From Cavia porcellus (lineage: Eukaryota; Chordata; Mammalia; Rodentia; Caviidae), in assembly GCF_034190915.1 (NCBI RefSeq), contig NW_026947486.1:20920001-20984000 (forward strand): 64,000 bases of DNA, given 5' to 3'. Positions 12,222 through 22,503 of this stretch are shown here, in pieces (within the stretch, counting starts at the first letter, position 1; the number at the start of each line of letters is the position of its first letter). Under the pieces are notes generated by a model. That model made no database searches. It saw only the letters and a list, made by a program, of their open reading frames with translations, and was not told the DNA's origin. A program made the translations under genes and the position numbers.

Positions 12222-13340
12222 GAAAATTGGTGTGGGGGAGTTGTTGCTATGATTATATATGACCATGTGGTTCAGAAACCTTTGGAACTGGTATGCAGTA
12301 GGTTAGAAGGTTTGGACATGCTGGCTAGAGAAGCTGTGGAATGCGGTGAGCAGACTAAGCAGACTGATAGAAGATTCTTGTTGGAGCTCACAAGATCAGG
12401 ATGTTGACAGGAATGTAAACAGTAAATGCTAGGTTCAGGAGATTTCCCTTGGAAACAAGGACTTCATTGGTAGTTGGACTGAGACCATGTATGCTACATG
12501 TTGAGATAAAATTTTTCTTACTTTTGCCCACGCCCTGAGACATTGTGGGAGAGTGAGATTAAGAGCAGTGGACTAATTAATGAAGCGGAGAAAGTCTCAA
12601 AGCAGCTCAGTGTTCACTCAGCTGTGGCATGGGCGTCACTGGCTACTTTTAGCCAGGTCTACAGTCAGAATCAGGAGCAAAAAAACAGATGTGAAGTTTG
12701 CAGTTTCATCTCAAAGGAAGAGCCTGCAAAGTTAAAGCCATGGAAAGTGTACTTGTTGAAAAGATTATCATTAAAAAGATGTCAATTTATTTACATCAGG
12801 ACAACAGGAAAAATGGCTGGAAAGCATTACAGGAGTCTGTAAGACCTCAACTTTCACAGACTCAAGATTGTGAAATAGTAAAATTTTCATTTAAAAAGAA
12901 AGCCCATGAGCCTGTGCTCAAGAAAGGCCACTTAGAGAATCAATTATTTGAACTTCAGACTCAGAGCAGCAGTGGGACAGCTTCAATTAAAGGTTCCCCG
13001 TGTTACACTTCCACAGTAACTGGGTGAGAGACAGCCATGGTAGGCAGTGTGGTCAGGGAAGTCAGCCTGGATAGAGAACCTTTGAGGGGTTTAAACTGAA
13101 GGAGATTAGCCCCAAAAGGTCGTGTCAGACTGAATTAGTCTAGATTTGAAATTCGCAGCATCGGCACCCTTGCCCTAATCGAGCTACTGCTGGTGACTAC
13201 ATCCAGCCTGGATCTGGGATCTGACAGCCTTCTTTATCCACTAGTGTGGCAGGGACATATCTTGACTTGGACACTGCCCCAAAATTGTGGATCCTGGAAG
13301 AAAACCACATGTTCAATATCACAGATGATTTGTTTTCTTT
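12222..13340 (+). mobile_element. MaLR internal region (non-coding), 3' LTR not found
   Basis: Follows the LTR directly. Segments such as GAAAGTCTCAAAGCAGCTCA parallel the internal region of MaLR elements (MST/THE1-int type). The two overlapping short frames in it do not resemble retroviral proteins, and MaLR internals are normally non-coding. Right boundary approximate. Confidence 0.5.
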
Positions 13341-13585
13341 CTGTGCTATTTTGTTTTGTTTTGGATCTATTTAGCTTTCATTCTTTTTGTTGTTTTTTTT
13401 TCCTTTGGGGGGGTGAGTGTATGCATTGTTTTTACTGGTTTTGTTTTTTCCTTTTTCTATCCTTTACTCCTTTCTTCTTTATCAGTTTACTGTGGCTTGG
13501 TGAATATTCATTTGTTCTGCTTCCTTGGTTCTTTTCTCTTTTTTATTAATTAAAAAAAAACACTTTATCAATTGAAAAGTATACA

Positions 13586-13691
13586 ATTTTTTTTTTTTGT
13601 CTTTTTCGTTTTTATCGGTACCAGGGATCAAACTCACGACTGCCTGCTTGCAAGGCGGGCGCTTATGCCGCTGAGCTAAATCCCCAGCCCC
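13586..13691 (-). mobile_element. ID-like SINE (young subfamily)
   Basis: Reverse complement of the GGCATAAGCGC subfamily, with T run at the left, GTCTTTTTCGTTTTTATCGG tail and full A and B boxes. It lies between MaLR internal sequence and a half-LINE tail. Confidence 0.88.
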
Positions 13692-13879
13692 AGTTTTTTT
13701 TAAATAACAAACATAAGGTAAACATAAAAACATAGATTAAGTAGAACATTATGTACACAGATAAACTAGTCTAGCATTGTCAATAAAACATGCTGAAACT
13801 ATGTTAATTTGACACTGTTCAATTTGTACTTCAAAGTAAACAGTAATTTTTACAGTAATCATATAATATAAAAGACAGT

Positions 13880-14300
13880 TCTTTTTATTTATTTATTTTT
13901 GTTTTATTTTAAAGATGACAAAATAGAATAAAACCAATCAAAACAAACCAATGTAAGAGATACAGGACTTCAAAACATGAAATCAACAATAGTTACCATA
14001 ATGCCTTTTGATGTCTTCAAAATAGCTGAGATAACTTTGGACATAGTAAAATTCAAACAGTACAGAACAGAATAGAAACAATAAAAACAAAACAAAGAAT
14101 GCAATGAAGGACTTCAAAACAAGCCAATAGGAAATTTAAAATTGCTACCATAACACATCTTGCTGTCTTTGAGATAGCTGCTCCTGCCATCAGATTTGAC
14201 ATAATCAAACAAAACAAAAGAGAACAAAACCCAATACAATAAAACAGTGGAAATAATATAGGACTTCCAAAATAAGACCATAGGGAATCAGCAGTGGCAA
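13880..14300 (-). mobile_element. 5'-truncated half-LINE tail (about three units)
   Basis: A T-rich start (13,880-13,910) and anchors AGTTACCATAATGCC at about 13,992, TGCTACCATAACACATC at about 14,144 and a weaker one near 14,292, spacing about 150 bp. Same repetitive 3' UTR as the copies at 47.4 and 61.2 kb. The first unit starts with GGACTTCAAAACA-type sequence as in those copies. Confidence 0.6.
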
Positions 14301-14508
14301 TTCTCAGAAGGAGATCCCCCTAGATGCCACCCTGTGCACCACTATCCTTTAGTATCAGACTACTGGCCCTAGACCTGCAATGTTAGTGAAACACCAAAGC
14401 ACCATAGGCATCCGAGTGCATTTCACCTCCATAGCTATCATCAGAGCCTGTGTTTCTCCAGATAAGTCAGTCACTCACGACGGGGGTAGTGGTAGTGGTG
14501 GTGGTACC

Positions 14509-15790
14509 CAGTTGCACAAGAAAGAGCAACAACGTTCAACAAATGAGATCAAGTCAAATTAAAAAGCTTCTGCACAGCAGAGGAAAGCACTATCAGAGTG
14601 AAAAGAACCTACAGAATGGAATAGAATTTTTGCAAGATAATCTCAAAGGTCTAATATCTAGACTACACAAATAGCTCAAAAATATTAGACCCCCCAATGT
14701 TAAAGACTCAATAAAAATGGACATCTAAAATGAATAAACATATCTCAGATAAAGGAATACAAACAGCCAGTAAGTACATAAGAAGATGTTCGACATTGCT
14801 GGCCTTTGGAGAAGTGCAAATAAAAACAATATCGTAATTCTGTCTTACTCCAGAAACAATGGGTATCATCAGAAAGCAACCAATAATAAATGCTGCAGAG
14901 GTTATGGGAGTAAAGGCCCTTCTTCATTGTTTCTGGGAGTGTAAATTCATACACTGTGGAAATCATTATGGAGAGTCCTCAAAAAACTAAAACTATAAAT
15001 TGTATTTGAGCCTGTTATTCCCCTTCTAGATATCTTCCCAAAAGACTTGAATACATCATATTGGAATGATGTAGGCATAGCCATATTTATAGCAACATAA
15101 TTCATAATAACTAAATCTTTGAAGCAGCCTATATACAATCAACAAATGAATGGATGAGGAAAATGTGGTATGGATATACAGTGGAGTACTACTCTGTCAT
15201 AAAGAAGGATAGATTTGGGTCACTTGGAAAAATGGATGCACCCTGAGGGCATAATGTTAAGTGAAGTAAATCAGATGCAAAGACTTGAATATCATGTGGT
15301 TTCTATTGCATGAGAAGCCCAATATATAAATAAAGTGCAAAATAAAAAATAGGCATTGGGGGTTGGGGATTTAGTTCAGCACATAAGCTCCTGCCTTGCA
15401 AGCAGGCAGTCATGAGTTCGATCCTCGGTATAAATAAAAAGGAAAAAGACAAAAAAATAGGCATCAAGAAAAAAGGAAAGTGTTACCATAATCCAGCTTT
15501 TACAATGTACCTAAAAGTGTACCTTAATTTAGTATAATTGTCCAATTTTTTATGGTTGTTTTAGCCTCTTAGTCTGACTGTTAATTTATATTTATAATTA
15601 ACTTGATAAGGACTCATAAAATAAACAAACAAACAAATCTGATGCCAGCAAAAAAATTTTAAACAGGGGTGAAAGGGAAAAAAGAATTAGATGTGTTATG
15701 TACATGTACCAATTCCCCCACAATGAATGTAGTGATAATATACTGCAAAGATGTACTAATAACAATGAAAAAAAATTAAAAGTAAAAAAA
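14509..15790 (+). mobile_element. L1 ORF2 3' end plus 3' UTR (with nested ID SINE)
   Basis: ORF2 C-terminal sequence (CACAGCAGAGGAAAGCACTA, TCATAAAGAAGGATAGATTT) is followed by a 3' UTR that ends in an A-rich tract near 15,790. The 3' UTR is unlike the ~150-bp repeats of the half-LINEs, showing that ORF2-bearing L1s here have a different tail. Confidence 0.8.
15357..15451 (+). mobile_element. ID-like SINE nested in an L1 3' UTR
   Basis: Flanked by the perfect 13-bp duplication AAAAAATAGGCAT (15,344-15,356 and 15,452-15,464). The D-loop is one or two bases shorter than in the other copies (TTCAGCACATAAG). L1 sequence resumes after it. Confidence 0.9.
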
Positions 15791-16189
15791 AAAGAAGCTA
15801 AGCTTATATATCTCAGAACAATATAGTAGAAAGAAATTACAAAGCCACATTAAAAGCAGGGCAGCAAACAAACCCTACAACTGAAAAGACAGAAACATGT
15901 GAGAAAGCTCAAGGAAATTGCAGCAAGTGGAAAATCCCAGTAGCACTATAGTAACAGGGTGAACTACAGCCAACGAAGCAGATAAGGCTGATGTAAGAAA
16001 TCCTTCATCCACCTCAAATCCATAAATGCACAAAATGTAGTGGAAACAAAGTAGGTACAACCATATTTAAAGTCAGGAAAGGGAGTTTTTAAGTACCAGA
16101 GCAAAAAGGGAAGGCAAAGTTAGGTTAGTGCTCCTTGACAAATATTGCTAGATACAAGCCATATTTAAAAAGCTCTTTAGCATGTTGAA

Positions 16190-17830
16190 TAACCTTTTGT
16201 TTTTAATATTACATTAACATAACATAGTAAACTGTCATCATGCAGTATGATGAATTTTCACTCTGTACAGGTTCTTGTGACCATCACCACAATCAGAACA
16301 AAGAACAAAACAATTTCCTTTGGCTATACTTACATTACAACTTTTCTTTACCTCAGTCCCTGGCAAACACTGACTTGTTCTCTATCACTATAGTTGCATA
16401 TTTTTGAGAATGCAACATAAGTGGAATCATACAATAAGTAACCTTTTAAAATTTGCTTCTTTAACTTAATACATTTGAAATCATTTTAAATTGGGTGAGT
16501 CAATGATTTGTTTCTGAATAGTTTGTTTATCCATTCACTCACTTAAGAATATTTAAGTTGTTTCCACTTTAGTGCTATTACAAATAAAGCCACTATGAAC
16601 ATTCACATACATGTTTTGTGTGAACATTTCCTTAAGGTAAATTAACTAGAAGCAACATTGCCAGATCATATGGCAAGCATATGTTTAACTTTATAAAGAA
16701 CCCTACATTGTTTTCCAAAATGGCTGACTCCTTTTCCTTTTGGCTGAATTCTGAAGAGCAATATAAGCAATCTTAATTTTTGTACATCCTTGTTAGGAAT
16801 TGGTTTTGTAATATTTTAAAATTTTAGGCATTTTATAAGTGTGTCATCTCAACATAGTTTTAACATATTTTGTGGTACTGGGGATTGAACTCAGGGTCTT
16901 GTGCATGCTAGGCAAGTGCTCTAACATTGAGCTACACCCCCAGCCCTAACATATATTTTCTTAACAATGAAAATACTATTTTCATCCTGTGTTCTTTTTG
17001 TTGACATTGCTGAAATTTTTCAGTTATTTTCTAATGAAGTTTTTATTTTGTTGTGGTTAATTTGTGAGAATTTTTAATACATATACGGGAAAGAAGCCCT
17101 CTGCCAGATATGTCATTTGCAAATGTTTTCTCTTGACCTGCAGATTCATTAATCATTATCTGAACAGTTTTTCATACAATAAAAGATTTTGGTTTTGATT
17201 AACTCAAATTTATACTTTTTGTGAATCATACTTTCAGTATTATGTAAAAAAAACTCTTTAACTCCACGTTGTTGAGATATTTATCTTATGCTTTCTGCAG
17301 AAAGTTTCATAGTTTTATGTTTTACAGTTAGATCTTTTGTTGATTTTGAATTAATGGTTGTGTAAGGTGTGAGGTTAAGTTTGAAGTTCATTCTTTTTGT
17401 TATCTCAATACCATTTGTTCATTTGTTGGTTGCAAACACTATTCTTTTCCACTGAATTCTTTTTTTACCATTAACAAAATCAAATGGCTATGTTTGTGTG
17501 GATATGTTTCTGCACTAATCTACATATGTGTGTCTTTTTCTATAGCACAGTGTCTTTGGTTTCTATAACTTCATAGTAAGTAATAGAAAATAAAATCAAG
17601 TAGTGTAATTATGTAAGCTTTATCATACTCTAAAATTGTCATAGGTACTATTATTCCTTTGGTTTTCATAAACATCTTAGCACCAGCTTAACAAAAATAA
17701 TTCTTGTTTTTTTAAATGTTGGTTCTGATTGGAATTGTGTTAGATATAGATTAACTTGGGAAGAATTGGTGACTTTATTACATTAGATCTTCCAATTCAT
17801 GAACATAGCATGAACTTACATTTACTTAGG
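16190..17830 (-). mobile_element. Inverted L1M 3' region
   Basis: TGGAATCATACAATAAGTAA, CCAGATCATATGGCAAGCAT and TTGTTTTCCAAAATGGCTGA, then TGCCAGATATGTCATTTGCA, follow the order of the reverse complement of an L1M 3' UTR. An ID SINE interrupts it at 16,872. Confidence 0.6.
16872..16947 (-). mobile_element. ID SINE inside an inverted L1M remnant
   Basis: Reverse complement of a standard ID unit: GGTACTGGGGATTGAACTCA is the B-box side and GAGCTACACCCCCAGCCC the A-box side. Confidence 0.8.
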
Positions 17831-18374
17831 CCTTCACTAATCTCTTTCATTAGCACTTTGGAGATTTTAGTATACGCTTTTGAGATTTGTACTACATGAG
17901 TCCATAACAATCATGACAAAGTAAATACAATTGTAAATTTAATGATAATTCAGTGGTAGTATGAAATCTGCCTTCTTTCCCAATCCATTCTCTCCCACTT
18001 ACCTTCATAATACTCTAATAGCTACTCTATGCATTTGTCTAGGTTTACAGCTGGATATAGTACAACAGATATTGTGGCATTTACTTACTCCATATTACCC
18101 AGAACAAACCCCAGTAATTTGTGTCAGTGAGTCATGTGATGAAAAAGTTTGATAATCTTTACATTTTAGGGACAGGAGTTTTAATACATGTTAGGAGAGA
18201 GAAGATGATTCCATGAAGCAAGAACTGAGTTCCATCCATTAAGTTATGATCTGCTCTTTTGTACAAAGCAAACTAATGAAATTTCACCCACGATCCCAGA
18301 AATAGGGCCTGGAGGTTTACCATTTGTTCAGGACAATGGGTTGAAAGAATATTCACCTCTAAAACAAAAGGTAT

Positions 18375-18484
18375 GGGGCTGGGGATTTAGCTCAGCGGCA
18401 TAAGCGCCTGCCTTGCAAGCAGGCAGTCTTGAGTTTAAAATCTCTGGTACCGATAAAAAGGAAAAAGACAAAAAAAAAAAAAGT
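18375..18484 (+). mobile_element. ID-like SINE (young subfamily) with perfect duplication
   Basis: Near-consensus copy with the 15-bp duplication TAAAACAAAAGGTAT at 18,360-18,374 and 18,485-18,499. The B box is damaged (GAGTTTAAAATC). Confidence 0.92.
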
Positions 18485-19189
18485 TAAAACAAAAGGTATA
18501 TAACAAATAATTTTAAAATCATCAGAGAAATAGATGGGGATCTTTTTAAAGCGATCGGGAGAGTTAGTAAAGGAGGAAAAAAATAAGAAAACACAATTAA
18601 AAGAAAGCAAAAAGACTTTCTTGTGCTAATGATAAAGTAAAAGGAGCTGAATTTATGTTCTTGTTTTAAACAGCCCAAAATGGCTATATTACATGAAGCA
18701 ATAGTTTTCAGACATTGGACATCAGGTAGCATAAGACACTAATTCTTTTTTTTAAGACACTAATTCTTGAGAGAATGAAACTAAACATATTGAACCTATA
18801 ATCACATTGCCTTGATGCCAAGAGAGATTTTCCAAGTCACAGTATAGCGAGGGAGCTGCTAAGACTCTGGTGGCAGTCTCTCTGAATAAAGGAGACAGAA
18901 GTGAATGTTGGACACCTAATATATTGACAATACTTAAGAATATGTACTGTATCCTTGGAATTTTCTGAGAGTAGAGCTCACGTGTTGAATACACACACTC
19001 ACACACACACCACAACTATATGAAGTGATTGATATATTAACTAGCTTCTATATGGTAATTATTTTGTAATGTATACATATGTCAAAACATCAAGTTTTGT
19101 GCTTTAAATGAATACAAGTTTTGTTAATCATAACCTTCAATAAATCTGGAAAATAAAATGAATTTAAGAAGGAAAAGGTTATTAGATTC

Positions 19190-19390
19190 ATAGGGTAGGA
19201 TAAGGATAGTGGTGAAATAGATCTGAGGAGAGGGGAAGACAGAGGAGAGAGAAAAGGAGGCAGGAGGGAGAGAGCAAAGGGAAGAGAGAAAGGAGAGGAA
19301 GAAGGGGGAGAGGAGAGGGGAAGGAGCAAGGAGGGAAAAAGGAGACAGAGGAGGGAGGGGGAGCAGGAGAGGGAGAGATCAGCGGAGACC
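19190..19390. repeat. Polypurine tract, G/A-rich low complexity
   Basis: About 180 bp almost without pyrimidines on the plus strand, capable in principle of triplex (H-DNA) formation. It ends in an imperfect ~31-bp duplication containing GAGACCACTTTGGAATA (19,384-19,400 and 19,417-19,433). Confidence 0.85.
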
Positions 19391-20039
19391 ACTTTGGAAT
19401 AGAAAGAGAGATCCACCGAGACCACTTTGGAATATGCTTTCGTCTCTTTCAGTCTTAGACAGAGTACTAATCAACACAGACATGCAGAAATATTACCCAA
19501 GGCTAAGGAATGAATCACAAGATATCCGCATGCAGAACAAATTTTGGAGCTCTAACAAGACCAGAGCTTTGGGTAGAGTACTTTCAGAGAGTCTTGCCTC
19601 ACTACAGGGCAATATTAGCCTTAAGTTGCTGCTCAGATCTGTTGAGAAAAACTAAAATTTCATGCCAAGCAAGGAAATAATCTCTGTAAATATAGAAAGA
19701 AAGAAAATAGTTTAATTATTGAATAAACATTAAACTAGACTGTGATGCTAATGAATTGCAAAGACAGAAATGATCCCATTCTTTTGTATTTAATGTATAC
19801 AACACCCCCACCCCCCCACACACATTTTAAAAACAGATGATAAATTGCCCTTGTATAAGATGGCTTGACAATACCATTACCCATACAGACAGCCTCCAAT
19901 CTGTGGATTCCAAAACCAATAGCAAATTGAAAACCTTCTGAAGAAAAAGGTTTTGTCTATACTGAACTCTTACAGACTATTTTACTTGTTATTATTCCCT
20001 GAACAATATAGCATAACAACTGTTCATGTGGCACTGGGT

Positions 20040-20171
20040 ATTATAAATAATCTGCAGATGATTTCAAGGTTATATGCGAATGTGACACCACTTGAGCATC
20101 TGCAGATTTTGGTATCTGACTGGGGGGGGTGGGTCTTGCAATCAATCCCTCTCTGACATAGGGAACGACTG
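20040..20171 (-). mobile_element. Tigger-type (TcMar) MITE fragment, MER2-like
   Basis: CTTGAGCATCTGCAGATTTT and GGTATCTGACTGGGG ... GGGAACGACTG is the reverse complement of a MER2/Tigger terminus (CAGTCGTCCC...). It ends at TA (20,172-20,173). Similar sequence at 19,890-19,930 may belong to it. Confidence 0.6.
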
Positions 20172-20173
20172 TA

Positions 20174-20518
20174 CAGCGATTTTCTCCTTACCTGCAGTTT
20201 CCATGGTTTTAGTTACCTAAGGTCAACAACAGTCCAAAATATTTATATGGAAAATTCCACAAATAAATAATTTGTAGTTGTTAAATAACTTCTATTACAT
20301 TACATAGTTATAATTTTTCTACTTGTTGTCAATCTCCTACTGTGCATAATTTATAAATTAAACTGTGACATACTTATGTATAGGAAAAATATATAGGACT
20401 AGGCACTATGCGTAGGAAAATATATAGGAAATATACATGTAAAGTTTGGTATTATCCAGTTTTAGGCATCCACACAGTGTCTTGGAATGTATGCCAGCTG
20501 ATAAGGGGGGACTACTCC
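20174..20518. mobile_element. Second Tigger-type element abutting the first
   Basis: Starts CAGCGATTTTCTCC and ends CAGCTGATAAGGGGGGACTA, with ATATGGAAAATTCCACAAAT internally, as in nonautonomous Tigger relatives. The two elements meet at a single TA. Confidence 0.55.
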
Positions 20519-21593
20519 ACATTCTTTCATAGTTCATTCTAAGTTCACCTAGTAGCTGGAATAAGCATCTGTGCTAGATAATTGGCTTTATGTGAAAGAA
20601 AAATCAAACTTTTATCTTATGACAAGCAGGTGCTTACAACTTAGAGAAAGACATTCAAGGTAAACTCCCAGGATGACAGGGAGATAGAACCACTCTGTCC
20701 TTCAGTGTTCACATTTCAAAGAGTTGGCTCTCAAGTCCCTTAAGAAAAACATTTCTTAGTTACAAAGCTGTCAAGAGGCTTGTTTAACTTTTTAAAAGGT
20801 TTACACACATATCAAAGGGAAAGAGAAAGGATTCACAAAGAGAGTACTAGGCTTCTCAAGAAAATAATATGATAAAATATCTCTTTCCCTGTTTGGTAAC
20901 AGAGAAAATTCAATTTTATTTTTGTTTACCTTTCCAGATTTCCATTACATGGATTAAAAGCAAATTCCAAATGGATCAAACTCTTTCTATGTAATGTAAC
21001 TGCATCTCACAAAAGCTAAAACTTGTTAAAAGAAATACAAAACTTCAGTGTCAAACAACATAAAATACAGTATATCTGGCATTCAACTAAAAAAATCACC
21101 AGTTATGCAAAGAAACAGGTAAAATAACTCATAATAAGGGAAAAATCAATAGCAATAGATCCACAAAAGTTATAGATGATAGAATTAGTAGAGCAGAGTA
21201 TTAAAACAACTGTTACATTCCAAAAATATAGGCAAATGTATAAGCACATTAAGAAAAGAAGCAGAATATATAAAAAAGAAGTACAATGTCCTCACAGAGA
21301 TGAAAATATGTCTGTGATATAAAATACATTGGATAGGATTAAAAGTAGATTAGATTCTGCAATTAAATAAAGATTAGGAGATGGGAGCGGGTGAGCGCTA
21401 AGAAGAAAAGACTAGTGAACCTGACAGCAGGCAATATAAATGATCCCAAAAGAAACTTACACAGGAAAATCTGAAAATAAATGAACAGAAAATTAGTGAG
21501 CTGTGGGATGACTGCAAACAGCCTAAAGTATGTGTGGTTCCTAAGAGAGGACAGAAAAGAGGGCAAAGAAAAATTATTAGAAAAAGGAATGGG

Positions 21594-21693
21594 GGCTGGT
21601 CCGAGTGCAGTGGTGTTTACAACTAATTGATCACAACCAGTTACAGATTTCTTTGTTCCTTCTTCACTCCCACTGCTTCACTTGACTAGCCTT
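21594..21693 (+). pseudogene. RNY3P: Y3 RNA retrocopy
   Basis: A 100-nt segment beginning GGCTGGTCCGAGTGCAGTGG and ending CTTGACTAGCCTT corresponds to the full length of Y3, the Ro60-binding small RNA. The two ends pair to form the Y-RNA terminal stem. I recall one difference from human RNY3, a T for C in the pyrimidine-rich loop. It is followed by an A-rich tail and flanked by the 13-bp duplication AAAAAGGAATGGG (21,581-21,593 and 21,710-21,722). This is the signature of L1-driven retrotransposition, so I call it a retropseudogene rather than the Y3 gene. It sits inside an old L1M/HAL1 remnant. Confidence 0.93.
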
Positions 21694-21871
21694 AAAAAAA
21701 AAGAAAAAGAAAAAGGAATGGGCAAAGCTTCCCTAAGTATGATAAATATATAAACCCACAAATCTAAGAACTTATAATAGTCTACAACCATAGCAAGTGC
21801 GAAGATGTCAAAATCAAGTTACTAATAAAAAGTACCTTACATGCATGAAGTCGGTTTCATTCCTAGCCTCA

Positions 21872-21898
21872 TTAAATACATACATACATACATACATA
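21872..21898. repeat. (CATA)n microsatellite
   Basis: Six CATA units in L1M-derived DNA. Confidence 0.9.
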
Positions 21899-22370
21899 GA
21901 AAGGGGGAGACAGAAAGAAAAGTGATGCATTAAAAAATCCTAAAAGGAACTATAAAAAACACATTATGTTCAGAAGAACAAAGACAAAATTGGTAGCATA
22001 CTTTTCGTTAGAATCCATGTAAGCTGGAAGACATTGAAGAGACATTTGTAAGGACAAATAGAAAAAAATTCCCCTTAAATTAAAACTCTGTGACTAGGCA
22101 AAATACTTTTAAAAACAAAAAGGAAAAATTAAGACCTTTACAGATGCACAAAAGCTAAAATAATTTATCACTAGTGGACTAATGCCACAAGAAATGCTAC
22201 AGGAAGTTGTTCAGGTAGAAAGACAACACCAGTTTATATAAAGAAAGATCTACATAAAGAAATGAAGAAACCAAAAAAGGGTAACTGTGTACAAATATTT
22301 ATTTTCCTTAATCAAGAAATCACAGAAAGAACTACAAAGCATTTTAACCTCAATGTGTGTGAGAATATGA

Positions 22371-22503
22371 GCCAGTGTAATGGTACACACTTGTAATCTC
22401 AGCACTGCAAAGGCTGAGACAAGAGGGTTGTCCTGATTTCAAGGCCAGCCTTGGGCTACACAGTCAGTTCAAGAACAGCCTGACCCTGTCTCAAAAATAA
22501 AAT
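22371..22503 (+). mobile_element. B1 SINE
   Basis: GTAATCTCAGCACTGCAAAG ... GGGCTACACAGTCAGTTCAA ... CCCTGTCTCAAAAATAAAA, between an old L1M remnant and an L1 ORF2 remnant. Confidence 0.85.

Larger units (their letters stand above)
17831..20039. other. Mostly anonymous; one ID SINE and a polypurine tract
   Basis: No gene-like signal. C-rich run ACCCCCCCAC at 19,806 and listed repeats only. Confidence 0.45.
20880..22330 (+). mobile_element. Ancient L1M/HAL1 ORF1 remnant
   Basis: CCAGTTATGCAAAGAAACAG, ATGATAGAATTAGTAGAGCA, TAAGCTGGAAGACATTGAAG and CCACAAGAAATGCTACAGGA follow the order of an old L1M/HAL1 ORF1 and downstream sequence. The coding frame is destroyed. It contains the Y3 retrocopy. 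Confidence 0.6.

Noticed and set aside
12543..13027. Two overlapping frames of about 100 codons
   Set aside because: They lie in MaLR internal sequence, which is non-coding, and show no retroviral motif.
19090..19425. 111-codon minus-strand serine/leucine/proline-rich frame
   Set aside because: A translation of the polypurine tract, not a protein-coding signal.
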